From: Monoplex corrugatus
Taxonomy: Eukaryota > Mollusca > Gastropoda > Littorinimorpha > Ranellidae
Reading direction: 5' to 3'
Length of the DNA stretch: 15,000 bases
Assembly: GCA_030674185.1 (NCBI GenBank)
Contig: JAPXFY010000262.1
Span: 1-15,000 of the forward strand
Shown: positions 1 through 8,465 of the stretch, one piece after another
Position numbering within the stretch: the first letter of the stretch is position 1
Layout of the letters: every line of letters begins with the position of its first letter
Notes under the pieces: model-generated
Told to the model about the DNA's origin: nothing
The model's input: only the letters and a program-made list of their open reading frames with translations
Database searches by the model: none
Translations under genes and position numbers: made by a program

Positions 1-279
1 TTTACATCATTTCCGTTTGATTTTTGCGTGTTATTTTTTTTAATAGTGTAACTGAATTATGTTTGTATTATATTAAGAAATACATCATATGCTCACGTTT
101 CATACCATCATAGTGCATTAGCAGCAGTTTTTGTATTCGGTGTTATTTTGCCAACGATTTTTATGTACATTGTTTTATGCACCATGTCACACGTTACATT
201 GAAATGTTGAAAATGTTGACATATGTCTTCGAAGATAATGAATGATTGAATGAGTACGAAATTATGTCAAAGTAATTTT
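1..279. other. AT-rich non-coding flank
   Basis: This AT-rich stretch has no credible reading frame and no recognisable repeat. If the exon at 3938-4084 is real, this is probably intron of the same gene, upstream of the retrotransposon insertion. Confidence 0.4.
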
Positions 280-343
280 CAGTGATCTTTGGGTCATTTT
301 TTTTTTTAAAGGGGGGGGGGGGGTGCGTTCTGAAAGGATATGT
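280..343 (+). repeat. Target-site duplication, left copy (64 bp)
   Basis: This segment is identical over 64 bases to 3423-3486, including the same T11, AAA and G13 homopolymer lengths. The bases outside the match differ, with element sequence starting at 344 on the right. The two copies bracket the retrotransposon exactly, so this is its target-site duplication. The last four bases (ATGT, 340-343) supply the first ATG of the element's open reading frame. Confidence 0.9.
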
Positions 344-3153
344 CCAGAAGACAGCAGCAGATGGAGAGCATCCGGAGGGAGAAAAGGAAGCTTAAAAAGC
401 GAATGAAAACTGCCTCAGAATTCGAGAAGCAAGGGCTCCTGGAACTCTGGAAAGATCTGAAGGCCAAACACAATGCTCTCAGCAAAGTGGAATCAGCAAG
501 GCGAAGAAAGAGCAAAAAGAAGAAGACTCAAGATCGTTTCTTCAAAGATCCCTTTGACTTTGCAAGAAAGCTGTTTGAACAACCCAAATCAGGGACTCTC
601 ACAGTGGGCAAGGAAACCCTAGAGCAGCATCTCAGGGAAACATATTCCGATTCTCAGCGCGAGGCACCACTTGAAATCCAAAATCTGGTTTGGCCTGCAG
701 CGCCAGAAGGAAAATTCAATAACAAACCACCAACACTGGATGAAGTGAAGAACGTAGTAAAGAAAGCCAGAGCCAAGTCAGCACCTGGACCAAACGGAAT
801 ACCATACCTGCTCTACAAGAAATGCCCAAAAGTGCTCGAGTGGCTCCACAAGATGATTCGATCAGCATGGAGGAACCAGAAGATCAGCGACCAATGGATG
901 AGAGCTGAAGGAGTGTACATTCCGAAGGAGCAGAACTCCAGCAGCATCAATCAGTTCAGGCCAATATCACTTCTGAACGTCGAGGGGAAAATCTTCTTCT
1001 CTGTTATGGCAGCAAGATTGACAAAATACCTGACTGAAAACAAGTATCTGGATATGTCAGTCCAAAAGGGAGGCATACCAGGAATGCCTGGATGCTTGGA
1101 ACATGCCACGTTGATTTGGGATGCCATCCAAAAAGCAAGAACAGAGAAGAGAGACATTGACGTAGTTTGGCTTGATCTGGCGAATGCATATGGATCAGTT
1201 CCACACGATATGATCCAGCTGGCTCTTGAAATGTATCACATCCCAGAAAACATCCGAACAATGCTGAGGAAGTATTTCCAAGGGTTCTCAATGCGGTTCT
1301 CTACCAAAGAATACACCACGGACTGGATAGACCTAGAGGTGGGCATTGCAATGGGCTGTGCAATCTCTCCCATACTGTTCGTGTTGGCAATGGAAGTCAT
1401 CTTGAAAGCTGCAATGAAGAGTTCAGGTCCAGTGAATCTGGGAGATGGATACCAGATGCCTCCTCTGAAAGCTTTCATGGATGACACAACAGTCTTGTCC
1501 ACGGATGAGGAAGAGACACACCAAATCTTAAAGCAGCTGGATGAGCTGGTGGCCTCTTCAAGAATGAGGTTCAAACCTAAGAAATCCCGAAGTCTCTCAC
1601 TGCGAAAAGGAAAAGTGGCAGATTCAGTCAAATTCATGGTAGCCAACCAAGCCATCCCCACTGTCACAGAAGAGCCAGTAAAAAGTCTCGGAAGATGGTA
1701 TGATGACTCCCTGAAAGACACACAAAGGGGATGTGAAACCAAGCAAACAGCAGAAGAAGGCCTGAAGAAAATAGATAACTGCGGACTGCCAGGCAAATAC
1801 AAAGTCTGGTGTCTACAGTTCATGCTGATACCAAAGCTGCTGTGGCCACTGCTAATCTATGACATTTGCACCAGCACAGTCGAAGCAATGGAAGCCAAAA
1901 TCAACAAATACACAAGAAAATGGCTCGGTGTCCCACCTGGTCTCACTGATGTTGCATTCTACTGTCGTCAAGCAATGCTGAAGCTACCTCTGAAATCCAT
2001 AGTGGAGGAATACAAAGTTGGAAAAGCAAGACTGTTGAGCATGCTGGAGGAATCGGAGGACAATATCGTGAGAGCAGTTCATCCAAAGCTGAGAACTGGC
2101 AGAAAGTGGAAAGTCCAAGAGGCTGTAAACAATGCCAAGAGAAACCTCAGCATCAAAGAAATAATTGGACACACGCAAACCAACAGACAGGGACTGGGAG
2201 CAACAAAAATGCAGTGGTGGTCCAAAGCCAAAGGGAAGGAAAAAAGAGACATGATCATACAGGAGTTGAAGGAAGAAGAAGATGTCAAAAGAGTGCAGAA
2301 GGCAGTCCAGCAAGGTCAACAGGGGCAATGGACAACATGGGACAGTGCACTCCAAAGAAGTCTCAGCTGGAACGATATGTGGCACATGGCTCCTCTAAGG
2401 ATAAGCTTCCTCCTCAGATCTGTATATGACCTGCTCCCCTCGAATGCAAACTTAGTGAAATGGGGGAAAGCAGACGACCCAGCATGTCCGCTCTGTCAGA
2501 AGAAACAAACAGTGGAACATGTCCTAAGCTCTTGCAAAGTAGCGCTAGCCCAAGGAAGGTATACATGGAGGCACAACCAAGTTCTGAAAGTGATCACAGA
2601 TGTGGTTAGCGAAAAAACCATGACCCCAAACGCACCAATTGCTATGACAACGTTCTACAAAGCAGGAGGGAAACAGGTCTGGCCCGAAAGGGCTATGACA
2701 ACCAGCACATTGCCAAAGGGTCTTCTGGATGGAGCAGTCGACTGGGAGTGTACAGCAGACCTCCCAGAGTGGAGAAATTACCCAGATGTCATCAGCAAGA
2801 CAGGCATGAGACCAGACATTGCTCTCCACTCTGACTCCTCGAAACAAGTGATTCTGATAGAACTCACTGTGCCATACGAAAGCAGAATGGAAGAAGCACA
2901 TATCTACAAGACCGAAAAATACGCCGGTCTTGCCAGCACCCTGAAGAAAGCAGGTCTGCGGGTCAAAATCTTCGCCATAGAGGTCGGGGCAAGAGGGTTT
3001 GTGGGCACCTCCGCTTATGATCTCATGAAACAACTCGCCATTTCTGGGAAGAAGAGGACTAGAGCCCTTAAAGCGATGGCAGAGGCAGCAGAAAGGAGCT
3101 CAAGCTGGATCTGGGCAAGGAGGAACCAAAACAGTGAACTTCATAAGGATTAA
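340..3153 (+). CDS. Reverse transcriptase / restriction-like endonuclease of non-LTR retrotransposon (N-terminally truncated)
   Basis: The 937-residue frame copies element RNA into a nicked chromosomal target (target-primed reverse transcription). The first ~75 residues are very basic and coiled-coil-like. RT blocks follow: SAPGPNGI (147-154), RPISLLN (207-213), motif A VWLDLANAYGSV (276-287), motif B GIAMGCAISP (335-344), motif C FMDD (379-382) and SLGRWYD (449-455). A thumb/linker region comes next, then a knuckle C716-X2-C719-X7-H727-X4-C732. The nuclease core is R-P-D826-X14-E841-LTV, with a downstream K-X2-KY (857-861), as in RLE enzymes. The ATG at 340 lies in duplicated target DNA, with an in-frame TGA nine bases upstream. 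The first ATG inside the element is 361 (residue 8), so the native protein probably started further upstream. No stop or frameshift is present, so RT and nuclease could both be made if transcribed. Confidence 0.92.
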   Translation: MSRRQQQMESIRREKRKLKKRMKTASEFEKQGLLELWKDLKAKHNALSKVESARRRKSKKKKTQDRFFKDPFDFARKLFEQPKSGTLTVGKETLEQHLRETYSDSQREAPLEIQNLVWPAAPEGKFNNKPPTLDEVKNVVKKARAKSAPGPNGIPYLLYKKCPKVLEWLHKMIRSAWRNQKISDQWMRAEGVYIPKEQNSSSINQFRPISLLNVEGKIFFSVMAARLTKYLTENKYLDMSVQKGGIPGMPGCLEHATLIWDAIQKARTEKRDIDVVWLDLANAYGSVPHDMIQLALEMYHIPENIRTMLRKYFQGFSMRFSTKEYTTDWIDLEVGIAMGCAISPILFVLAMEVILKAAMKSSGPVNLGDGYQMPPLKAFMDDTTVLSTDEEETHQILKQLDELVASSRMRFKPKKSRSLSLRKGKVADSVKFMVANQAIPTVTEEPVKSLGRWYDDSLKDTQRGCETKQTAEEGLKKIDNCGLPGKYKVWCLQFMLIPKLLWPLLIYDICTSTVEAMEAKINKYTRKWLGVPPGLTDVAFYCRQAMLKLPLKSIVEEYKVGKARLLSMLEESEDNIVRAVHPKLRTGRKWKVQEAVNNAKRNLSIKEIIGHTQTNRQGLGATKMQWWSKAKGKEKRDMIIQELKEEEDVKRVQKAVQQGQQGQWTTWDSALQRSLSWNDMWHMAPLRISFLLRSVYDLLPSNANLVKWGKADDPACPLCQKKQTVEHVLSSCKVALAQGRYTWRHNQVLKVITDVVSEKTMTPNAPIAMTTFYKAGGKQVWPERAMTTSTLPKGLLDGAVDWECTADLPEWRNYPDVISKTGMRPDIALHSDSSKQVILIELTVPYESRMEEAHIYKTEKYAGLASTLKKAGLRVKIFAIEVGARGFVGTSAYDLMKQLAISGKKRTRALKAMAEAAERSSSWIWARRNQNSELHKD

Positions 3154-3173
3154 ATTCCCTACAGATGATGTGT

Positions 3174-3271
3174 GCCCCGTTAGCACATTGGTAAAACCGC
3201 GTACCGCAGTTCTGAAGCGCAGAATCGCCCAGGTTCGATCCCCGGCGTGGAAAAAAAAAAAAAAAAAAAAA
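3174..3271 (+). repeat. tRNA-like segment with A21 run in the element's 3' UTR
   Basis: The segment begins 20 bases after the stop codon. It shows an A-box-like TTAGCACATTGGT (3180-3192), an anticodon-loop-like TTCTGAA (3210-3216) and a near-perfect B box GGTTCGATCCC (3232-3242). The T stem CCAGG/CCCGG pairs at four of five positions, and CCCCG (3175-3179) pairs with CGTGG (3246-3250) at four of five. The D and anticodon stems pair poorly, so it is not a functional tRNA gene. A run of 21 A follows (3251-3271). It may be a tRNA-derived SINE that landed in an ancestor of the element, or a tRNA-like module of the element itself. I see no short direct repeat around it that would prove separate insertion. 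Confidence 0.55.
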
Positions 3272-3422
3272 GACAACAGCAGAAGGGCATCCAGGAGTCA
3301 TGACCTGGATGTGGCCCGGCCCCCCGAGAGTGTAAGGAATTCAGGGCCGAAACACTTGTCTAAAGGGGGTTACTTCTCTGAAGACCTTCTGTTGTCTAGC
3401 TCTCCCTAGAGTTTCTTTCTAC
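3272..3422 (+). other. Structured 3' terminal segment of the retrotransposon
   Basis: This 151-bp end has nested inverted repeats. GACAACAG plus AAGG (3272-3279, 3283-3286) pairs with CCTTCTGTTGTC (3385-3396), leaving a CAG bulge. Inside, CATCCAGG (3288-3295) and CCTGGATG (3304-3311) form a perfect 8-bp hairpin, and GGCCC (3313-3317) can pair with GGGCC (3344-3348). In R2-type elements the folded 3' UTR RNA is what the RT recognises to start copying. By analogy this is probably the recognition structure; that role is inference. Confidence 0.6.
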
Positions 3423-3486
3423 CAGTGATCTTTGGGTCATTTTTTTTTTTAAAGGGGGGGGGGGGGTGCGTTCTGAAAGGATATGT
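3423..3486 (+). repeat. Target-site duplication, right copy (64 bp)
   Basis: This is the perfect partner of 280-343; the sequence beyond it (from 3487) diverges. It marks the 3' boundary of the retrotransposon at 3422/3423. A single C is shared at the boundary, so the cut position is uncertain by about one base. Confidence 0.9.
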
Positions 3487-3897
<411 letters not shown>

Positions 3898-3937
3898 TAC
3901 TTTGTAAACAATATCTTTGGTTTTTGTTTTTGTTTAG

Positions 3938-4084
3938 GAGATGTCAGAAAGTGCACAACCCACCCCTCTACCAGACTCTAAAGAACATCGGGTCAGTCGT
4001 ATGACTGTACCCCCCAGTCAGGAGAATCTCACCAGAAAGGGTCGGAAACTGTCTGTCACCAAGGAAAGCATGGCTTCCAGATGA
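3938..4084 (+). CDS. Probable 3'-terminal coding exon of an unrecognised host gene
   Basis: From 3938 the frame reads GAG, then 47 codons from an ATG at 3941, then tandem stops TGA TAA (4082-4087). Immediately upstream is a good splice acceptor: a T-rich tract (about 3920-3935) ending in TTTAG at 3933-3937, where the TAG is itself an in-frame stop, so the frame needs splicing or the ATG at 3941. The peptide is hydrophilic, rich in Ser, Pro, Arg and Lys, and looks like a disordered C-terminal tail. It contains the stretch RKGRKLSVTKES, with RKLS resembling a basophilic-kinase site (PKA type). No domain is visible and I do not recognise the family. Codon use is balanced and it lies outside any repeat. 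Earlier exons would be upstream of the window, which places the retrotransposon in the last intron, sense-oriented. Alternatively it is a chance short frame. Confidence 0.5.
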   Translation, partial: EMSESAQPTPLPDSKEHRVSRMTVPPSQENLTRKGRKLSVTKESMASR

Positions 4085-4356
4085 TAATCCACCGATAAGA
4101 TCAGCTTCAGGTTGTTGTCCACCAGCACAATGGTCAAAATTGTCCACCAGTCGAGCGTGCGCCAGGTCATAATTTGACCTATTGCAAACTGATGTTCGTA
4201 ACGATTACGCTGCTCTTTTTGACACTGGCTACTAATCAGGAGATATTGTCAAGCACTTAACCCTTGTGGTTAATGAGGGGACAGTTTCCTGTGTGTGGTT
4301 ATTCGCACGTAAGTCCTAAACAAACTCGATGGTATTGAATTAGTTGTGTTGAGTAT

Positions 4357-4456
4357 GTAGTGAGGAGAACGTTAGAAACAGAATGGATTTGATTTTTTGT
4401 TACAATGTGGTGAATGAGAACATTAGAAACAAAATGGATTTGATTTTTGTTACAGT
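4357..4456 (+). repeat. Two-copy 50-bp tandem duplication
   Basis: Unit 1 is 4357-4406 and unit 2 is 4407-4456. Both contain a GAGAAC...TTAGAAAC core, then ATGGATTTGAT and TTTGTTACA. They differ by a few substitutions and single-base indels. A partial third copy (GTGGTGAA) starts at 4457. Confidence 0.85.
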
Positions 4457-5687
4457 GTGGTGAAGGACTGTAACGATCAATATATTGCTGACTTTGTATA
4501 GCTATTGTTGGTTAGGAAGAAGGGCAATGTTCTCGTGTATCTACAAAGAACTTGTAGACATTAAAAAGACATTTATATTCATTTCTTCCGAGTCATCTGT
4601 AATTCTAGGACTGAATGAAATCATCATTATGGCTCATTTTTCTTTTCTGTATCAAAAGGTTGGATGATAGATGTGTGCAATTGTGTGCATGTGTGTTAGC
4701 GAGGGTGTGGGTGTGAAAACGTTAAATCAGTAAGGATATTCCACATTCCTGTCATTATTAGATGTTATTTTTGAATATTATTTGATGAGCATGACCCAGT
4801 TACAAAGTCATATTGATCCCAAATATCACATTGCAAACGGGGATTTTCATCTGTATGTGAACGGTTTTCTATCAGATTCAGGTCACTGTGTTATTTACCT
4901 GTGCTAGAAACAATCTGGAGTGGCATTTTTAAGGTTATAGTGACGCTGCTGTGTCTAAGAACGTAGAACTTCTAGAAGAGAGAATGCATGGCTTGACAGC
5001 TTAGTTGTCTTGGAGTTTTTTGTTGTCGTAATTTTTAGATCGTTCCATCACACAAAACATTACGTCTTTCAAGTGTGAGTTAGAAATATGTTAGGCTGAG
5101 ACAGACAGGAGTGGATTTTTTTCATTTGTTGGATGCTGGATTTTTCAATGCTCATGAAGCATGTACAGTTTAAAACAACAAAAGACGCATGTATTTTGTT
5201 TGTCGACTTTTTTTTATCGATTGTTGGTGTCTTTTTTTTCCAGTTACGTGAAAGATTTAGAGTGTGGCTTAGTTGTGAATAAGATTAGGAAAAATTCCTA
5301 AGGCAGACTAAAAAGTATTCGTTGATCTATGTGTCGATTTACTGCCACAAGATTTGTGATAGCTGTTCTCATTGCATTTTGAGTAATAATGATTGTGATC
5401 TATGGAGCGTCTGGGCAAAGATCTTGCCTTTTTCTTTTTTGTTATTGTTTTTATTTATTTATTTTTTTACAATCTCTTTGATTTGAAGACCTTAGTTTCG
5501 TTTCGAAGGTATTAAGAAAAATTTTAAGAGAAGTGAATCTATGTTTTGTTGTTGAACTGTTACTCGAAAGAAATGTCTCCTTGGTGATACCTATAATGTG
5601 ATTGTACAGAACGTTGGTGAGGTAATTTTACACTAAGTGGCTGGTTGTGTTTTCATCCGTTTCTGTTTTTTTCTCGTTTTTTTATTT

Positions 5688-5690
5688 TGT

Positions 5691-5733
<43 letters not shown>

Positions 5734-5754
5734 TGTTGTTGTTGTTGTTGTTGT
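5688..5754 (+). repeat. (GT)n followed by (TTG)n microsatellite
   Basis: A nearly pure GT run reaches 5731 and switches to about seven TTG units, then a T run. It would lie within the proposed 3' UTR. Confidence 0.95.
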
Positions 5755-6073
5755 TTTTTTTTAGCATCATGAATTGAGACTAGACATTGCAGAGAGAGAG
5801 ACACGCTTCTTTACATTGTAGCCGAGAGTGTTCCAGTGACAAACTGATACATAAGGTCTAAAACCCATACGCTAGGTAGGACCTCAAAACATTGCCAAGG
5901 TACAGAATTCATGTGTAGGCTTAAGGCTTATGCTGTGATGATTTTGGATCTTCTCTATCAAATGGCATCAGTGGCCTCAGTGCATATGGAATTTATTCCG
6001 ATCGCGGAAACATTGTTTTGAGAAACTGATACTGTACGAGTGAACTGTATCTGAAATGATGCCAGATGAATTC

Positions 6074-6079
6074 AATAAA
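6074..6079 (+). terminator. Candidate polyadenylation signal AATAAA
   Basis: A canonical hexamer lies about 2 kb downstream of the tandem stop codons of the proposed last exon, and is the first one found there on this strand. The sequence after it is A-rich rather than strongly GT-rich, so support is modest. Confidence 0.35.
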
Positions 6080-6099
6080 GAATGATTTACTGACAGAAA

Positions 6100-6704
6100 T
6101 GGAGGAACCAAACTAACGATAGAAAGAAACACAAAAAAACAACGAGCGAACAATTAAAAGAAAGTGAGTCGTCTGCAGAAAGAAAGAAAAATGAAAGGCC
6201 TCACTCATACTATAAAACGTCACTTGATGGTAGTGGAAAAGGGAGATGGAAGAATGTGAAGGGTCAGGGTGACAGAAACAGTATTCTCAAAAAAATGTTT
6301 TTTTATGTTTATCACACGTGTTGACCTCTCACACGCAACTCCCAGTGTGCTGCTGTTCCTGGCAGTGTCAAATTTTGGCCAAATTGATACTTGTAAAATT
6401 TTTGCTGAATGAAAGTTACCATTCCGTTGATGGGCTCAGACCACTTTGAACCGTCGTTTCTGACTACTTACTCCATGCCACTTTTCTTTAATTTGTCGTA
6501 TTACCAGTGTCTCTCTTTTGCCTCGGACACATGTCGATTTTGTCCCAACAGTGACATTAGCTGACTGAGTGTCCAGCAGTAGTTACCGTATTGAATTGAA
6601 TGATTTACCCCTCGCTTCCATCCGTTCTTATGCCGTTTATTGATCAGCTGAACGTTTTCCCGCCTAAAATGCCCTCTTTAATCAAGTGAAAGTTAAATAT
6701 TCCA
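6100..6704. other. Non-coding stretch, no recognised feature
   Basis: The stretch is A/G-rich at about 6110-6260 and otherwise mixed. I see no credible frame, RNA gene or clear repeat. Confidence 0.4.
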
Positions 6705-7028
6705 TGGGAACTTGTTAGCCTCGTGGTTAGAATACTTGCTCCCTAAAGCGGGAGTAAAGAGCCGTTGAGCACGGTTGACAAATGTATGGGTGACCAGGTT
6801 TGTGTCCTGACTTGAACATTCAGGTTCATGTCCTGGCGTTGCCCAGTCCTTCCAACTGCAAATATGAACCTGTCCACGTTAAAGACGGAGAGAATAAAGC
6901 AGTAAGGGAGACAACGGGTTCCCCCGCCAAAATGCTGACCCTGAGACAAGTTCAGATCTGCAACACTTCGTTCTTAAACCACCATTCAGGTTATGAAAAA
7001 AGAACCTCTTTCCTTACACCCTCTTAAA
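6705..7028 (+). repeat. Possible tRNA-derived SINE-like repeat
   Basis: TAGCCTCGTGGTTAG (6716-6730) closely fits a Pol III A box / tRNA D arm. CTCCC...GGGAG (about 6739-6753) resembles an anticodon stem. Two B-box-like copies follow, GGTTTGTGTCC (6797-6807) and GGTTCATGTCC (6823-6833), 26 bases apart. The A-to-B spacing is much longer than in a tRNA gene, so this is a degraded or rearranged SINE head at best. An AATAAA lies at 6893-6898. The right boundary is a guess. Confidence 0.35.
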
Positions 7029-7030
7029 TC

Positions 7031-7720
7031 GATTATTATTACATATTTTGTAGATCTTTCCCCCACTTCCTCACTCATATCTGACGCAAGTATGTTGGAA
7101 TTGTTGCCATTAGTGCTAAGGGAATGCTGTGAATATTTAATGCCAGTTTATGTTGCATTTGAGTAAGGCCTGCAACGTTTTAAGGTTTTGGAAACATGTG
7201 CATTCTCAGTCCCAGGCATTTATATGTCCAACGCCTTATCCTGATTCATGTATCCATTTTTCCCCTTGACGAATGAACCATACGCGAGTTAATATCAGTA
7301 TGCATTTTGTTAGTCTGTTTATATATTTGTTTATGTATTGTTGTCTTTTATGATGGCGTCGGTGTGATGATGTCAACGATAATGTTGATGTTATTGTTAT
7401 TGCGTGTTTTGTAAATTTAACTGTTTCATGGCATTGTTGATATCACTTTAATTTCTTCATTTTCCATTCTTTTTTTTTCCTTTGTCGATTTTCTACTCTG
7501 TTGATTGTCGCCACAGTATGCGTACAGTTTCTACAGCATTATGACAGTAATGTTACTCACAGCATTATTCAAATGGATATGATTATTGTGTCCTGCTACT
7601 GCTGATTTACAGAATCATTTACATCGTTTATTCAACGAATCATTATTGTACAGTACATACGATTTATTGTTCGGTACTGACGATTTATGTGAATTGGCCA
7701 ATGCATTGTCATTCTTAAAG
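7031..7720. other. AT-rich non-coding stretch
   Basis: No exon-like frame, RNA gene or clear repeat is visible. Confidence 0.4.
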
Positions 7721-7721
7721 C

Positions 7722-7932
7722 TTACCTGTGATAACATTGTGAGGTTATTTGCTACTCGAGTAAATCTGTCGTTTTCCAGCATTTGTGTGATGGTAATTGT
7801 ATTTTCATACTTTGCCTGCGTGTGCCCGTGTTTGTGTATGTGTGTGCACGTGTAAATGCGCTCACACACACACATATATGTGTCGGAGTTTACCTGTTAT
7901 GACATTGTGAAATTGTTTATACTCGAGTAAAT
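7722..7932 (+). repeat. Diverged direct repeat pair (about 44 bp, 168 bp apart)
   Basis: Copy 1 (7722-7765) and copy 2 (7890-7932) both read TTACCTGT..A..ACATTGTGA..TT.TTT...TACTCGAGTAAAT, with roughly 80% identity and one gap. TG-rich sequence fills the space between. An old local duplication of about 168 bp, partly overwritten by microsatellite growth, would explain it. Confidence 0.75.
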
Positions 7933-7997
7933 TTTGACTTTATCTCAATTTTCTTGTGTTGTTGAGTGTGTTCCGAGAACCTTGCCGGATTGTGTGC

Positions 7998-8069
7998 GTA
8001 CAATGTGTGTGTGTGTGTGTCTGTGTGTCTGTCTGTCTGTACAATGGTTGTGTGTGCGTGTACAATGGT

Positions 8070-8110
<41 letters not shown>

Positions 8111-8166
8111 ACAATGGTTGTGTGTACATGTGTGTGTGTGGATGCGTGTATATGTGCGTGTGTGGG
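7998..8166 (+). repeat. TG microsatellite with interspersed GTACAATGG units
   Basis: TG-rich DNA (starting loosely from about 7815) carries three exact copies of GTACAATGGTTGTG at 8039-8052, 8060-8073 and 8109-8122, plus a partial copy at 7998. It also holds a short GTCT run and GCGCGC. Val/Cys-rich translations of this region are artefacts of the repeat. Confidence 0.85.
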
Positions 8167-8169
8167 GAT

Positions 8170-8465
8170 GTTCTTCTGTATTCAGGATTGAAATCTGTTC
8201 TTTGGGAGACCAGATGTCAAGGAGTAAATGGGGGTAGGGGAACCCGATACACAAATATTGATCTATTTTCTGGACTGAATTATGAGGCGATAAAATGTAA
8301 CTTCGCTCTTTCTATTCGTTTCTTTGTGTGCCTTTTTCTATCCCGACTTTTATCACTCAGATAGTTCATACCAGAGACCGCAAGCAGTGAGAAAGGGAGT
8401 GAAGAAGAACAGTAAAAGAGACAAAATCATGGCTATTCCGGTGCAATGCATTCACAAGTAACATT
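8170..8465. other. Non-coding stretch, no recognised feature
   Basis: No credible frame, RNA gene or repeat is visible between the TG tract and the minus-strand repeat tail. Confidence 0.35.

Larger units (their letters stand above)
344..3422 (+). mobile_element. 5'-truncated non-LTR retrotransposon with restriction-like endonuclease (R2/NeSL/Hero type)
   Basis: The element spans 3079 bp between perfect 64-bp direct repeats. It contains a single open frame with reverse transcriptase, a CCHC knuckle and a C-terminal PD...E endonuclease, and ends in a non-poly(A) terminus (...TTTCTAC at 3422). It has no long terminal repeats and no terminal inverted repeats. The single-ORF order RT-CCHC-RLE is the hallmark of early-branching non-LTR clades (CRE, NeSL, R2, R4, Hero). 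The N-terminal zinc-finger or Myb-like DNA-binding region usual in R2 and NeSL is missing. The 5' junction opens directly into coding sequence, so the copy is probably 5'-truncated, as happens when reverse transcription stops early. Identical flanks and an intact frame point to a recent insertion. The exact clade cannot be decided by eye; Hero or NeSL seem as likely as R2. Confidence 0.9.
4085..6095 (+). other. Probable 3' UTR of the host gene
   Basis: No credible coding frame is present for about 2 kb after the tandem stops. The stretch is T-rich and holds a 50-bp tandem duplication and a (GT)n(TTG)n microsatellite. The first AATAAA downstream of the exon on the + strand is at 6074-6079, so the end is placed about 15-20 bases after it. 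The extent is inference and depends on the exon call. Confidence 0.3.

Noticed and set aside
951..3033. Minus-strand and alternative-frame ORFs inside the RLE element
   Set aside because: Shadows of the 937-codon frame; no motifs.
3174..3250. Functional tRNA gene
   Set aside because: Only the T arm and part of the acceptor pair; D and anticodon stems fail, and an A run follows, so it is a tRNA-like repeat.
280..3486. LTRs of a retrovirus-like element
   Set aside because: 64 bp is far too short, there are no TG...CA ends, primer-binding site or gag/protease/integrase; the protein is non-LTR type.
4485..4667. 60-codon frame in the proposed 3' UTR
   Set aside because: AT-rich, hydrophobic mix, no domain, no splice context; chance frame.
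6800..7027. 75-codon + strand frame
   Set aside because: It lies in the SINE-like segment; no domain or conserved pattern seen.
8039..8122. CRISPR-like array
   Set aside because: Units are uneven, spacers are TG repeat, and the context is eukaryotic.
7917..8364. Several overlapping frames of 70-132 codons
   Set aside because: Cys/Val or Thr/His repeats from TG-rich DNA in all frames; not genes.
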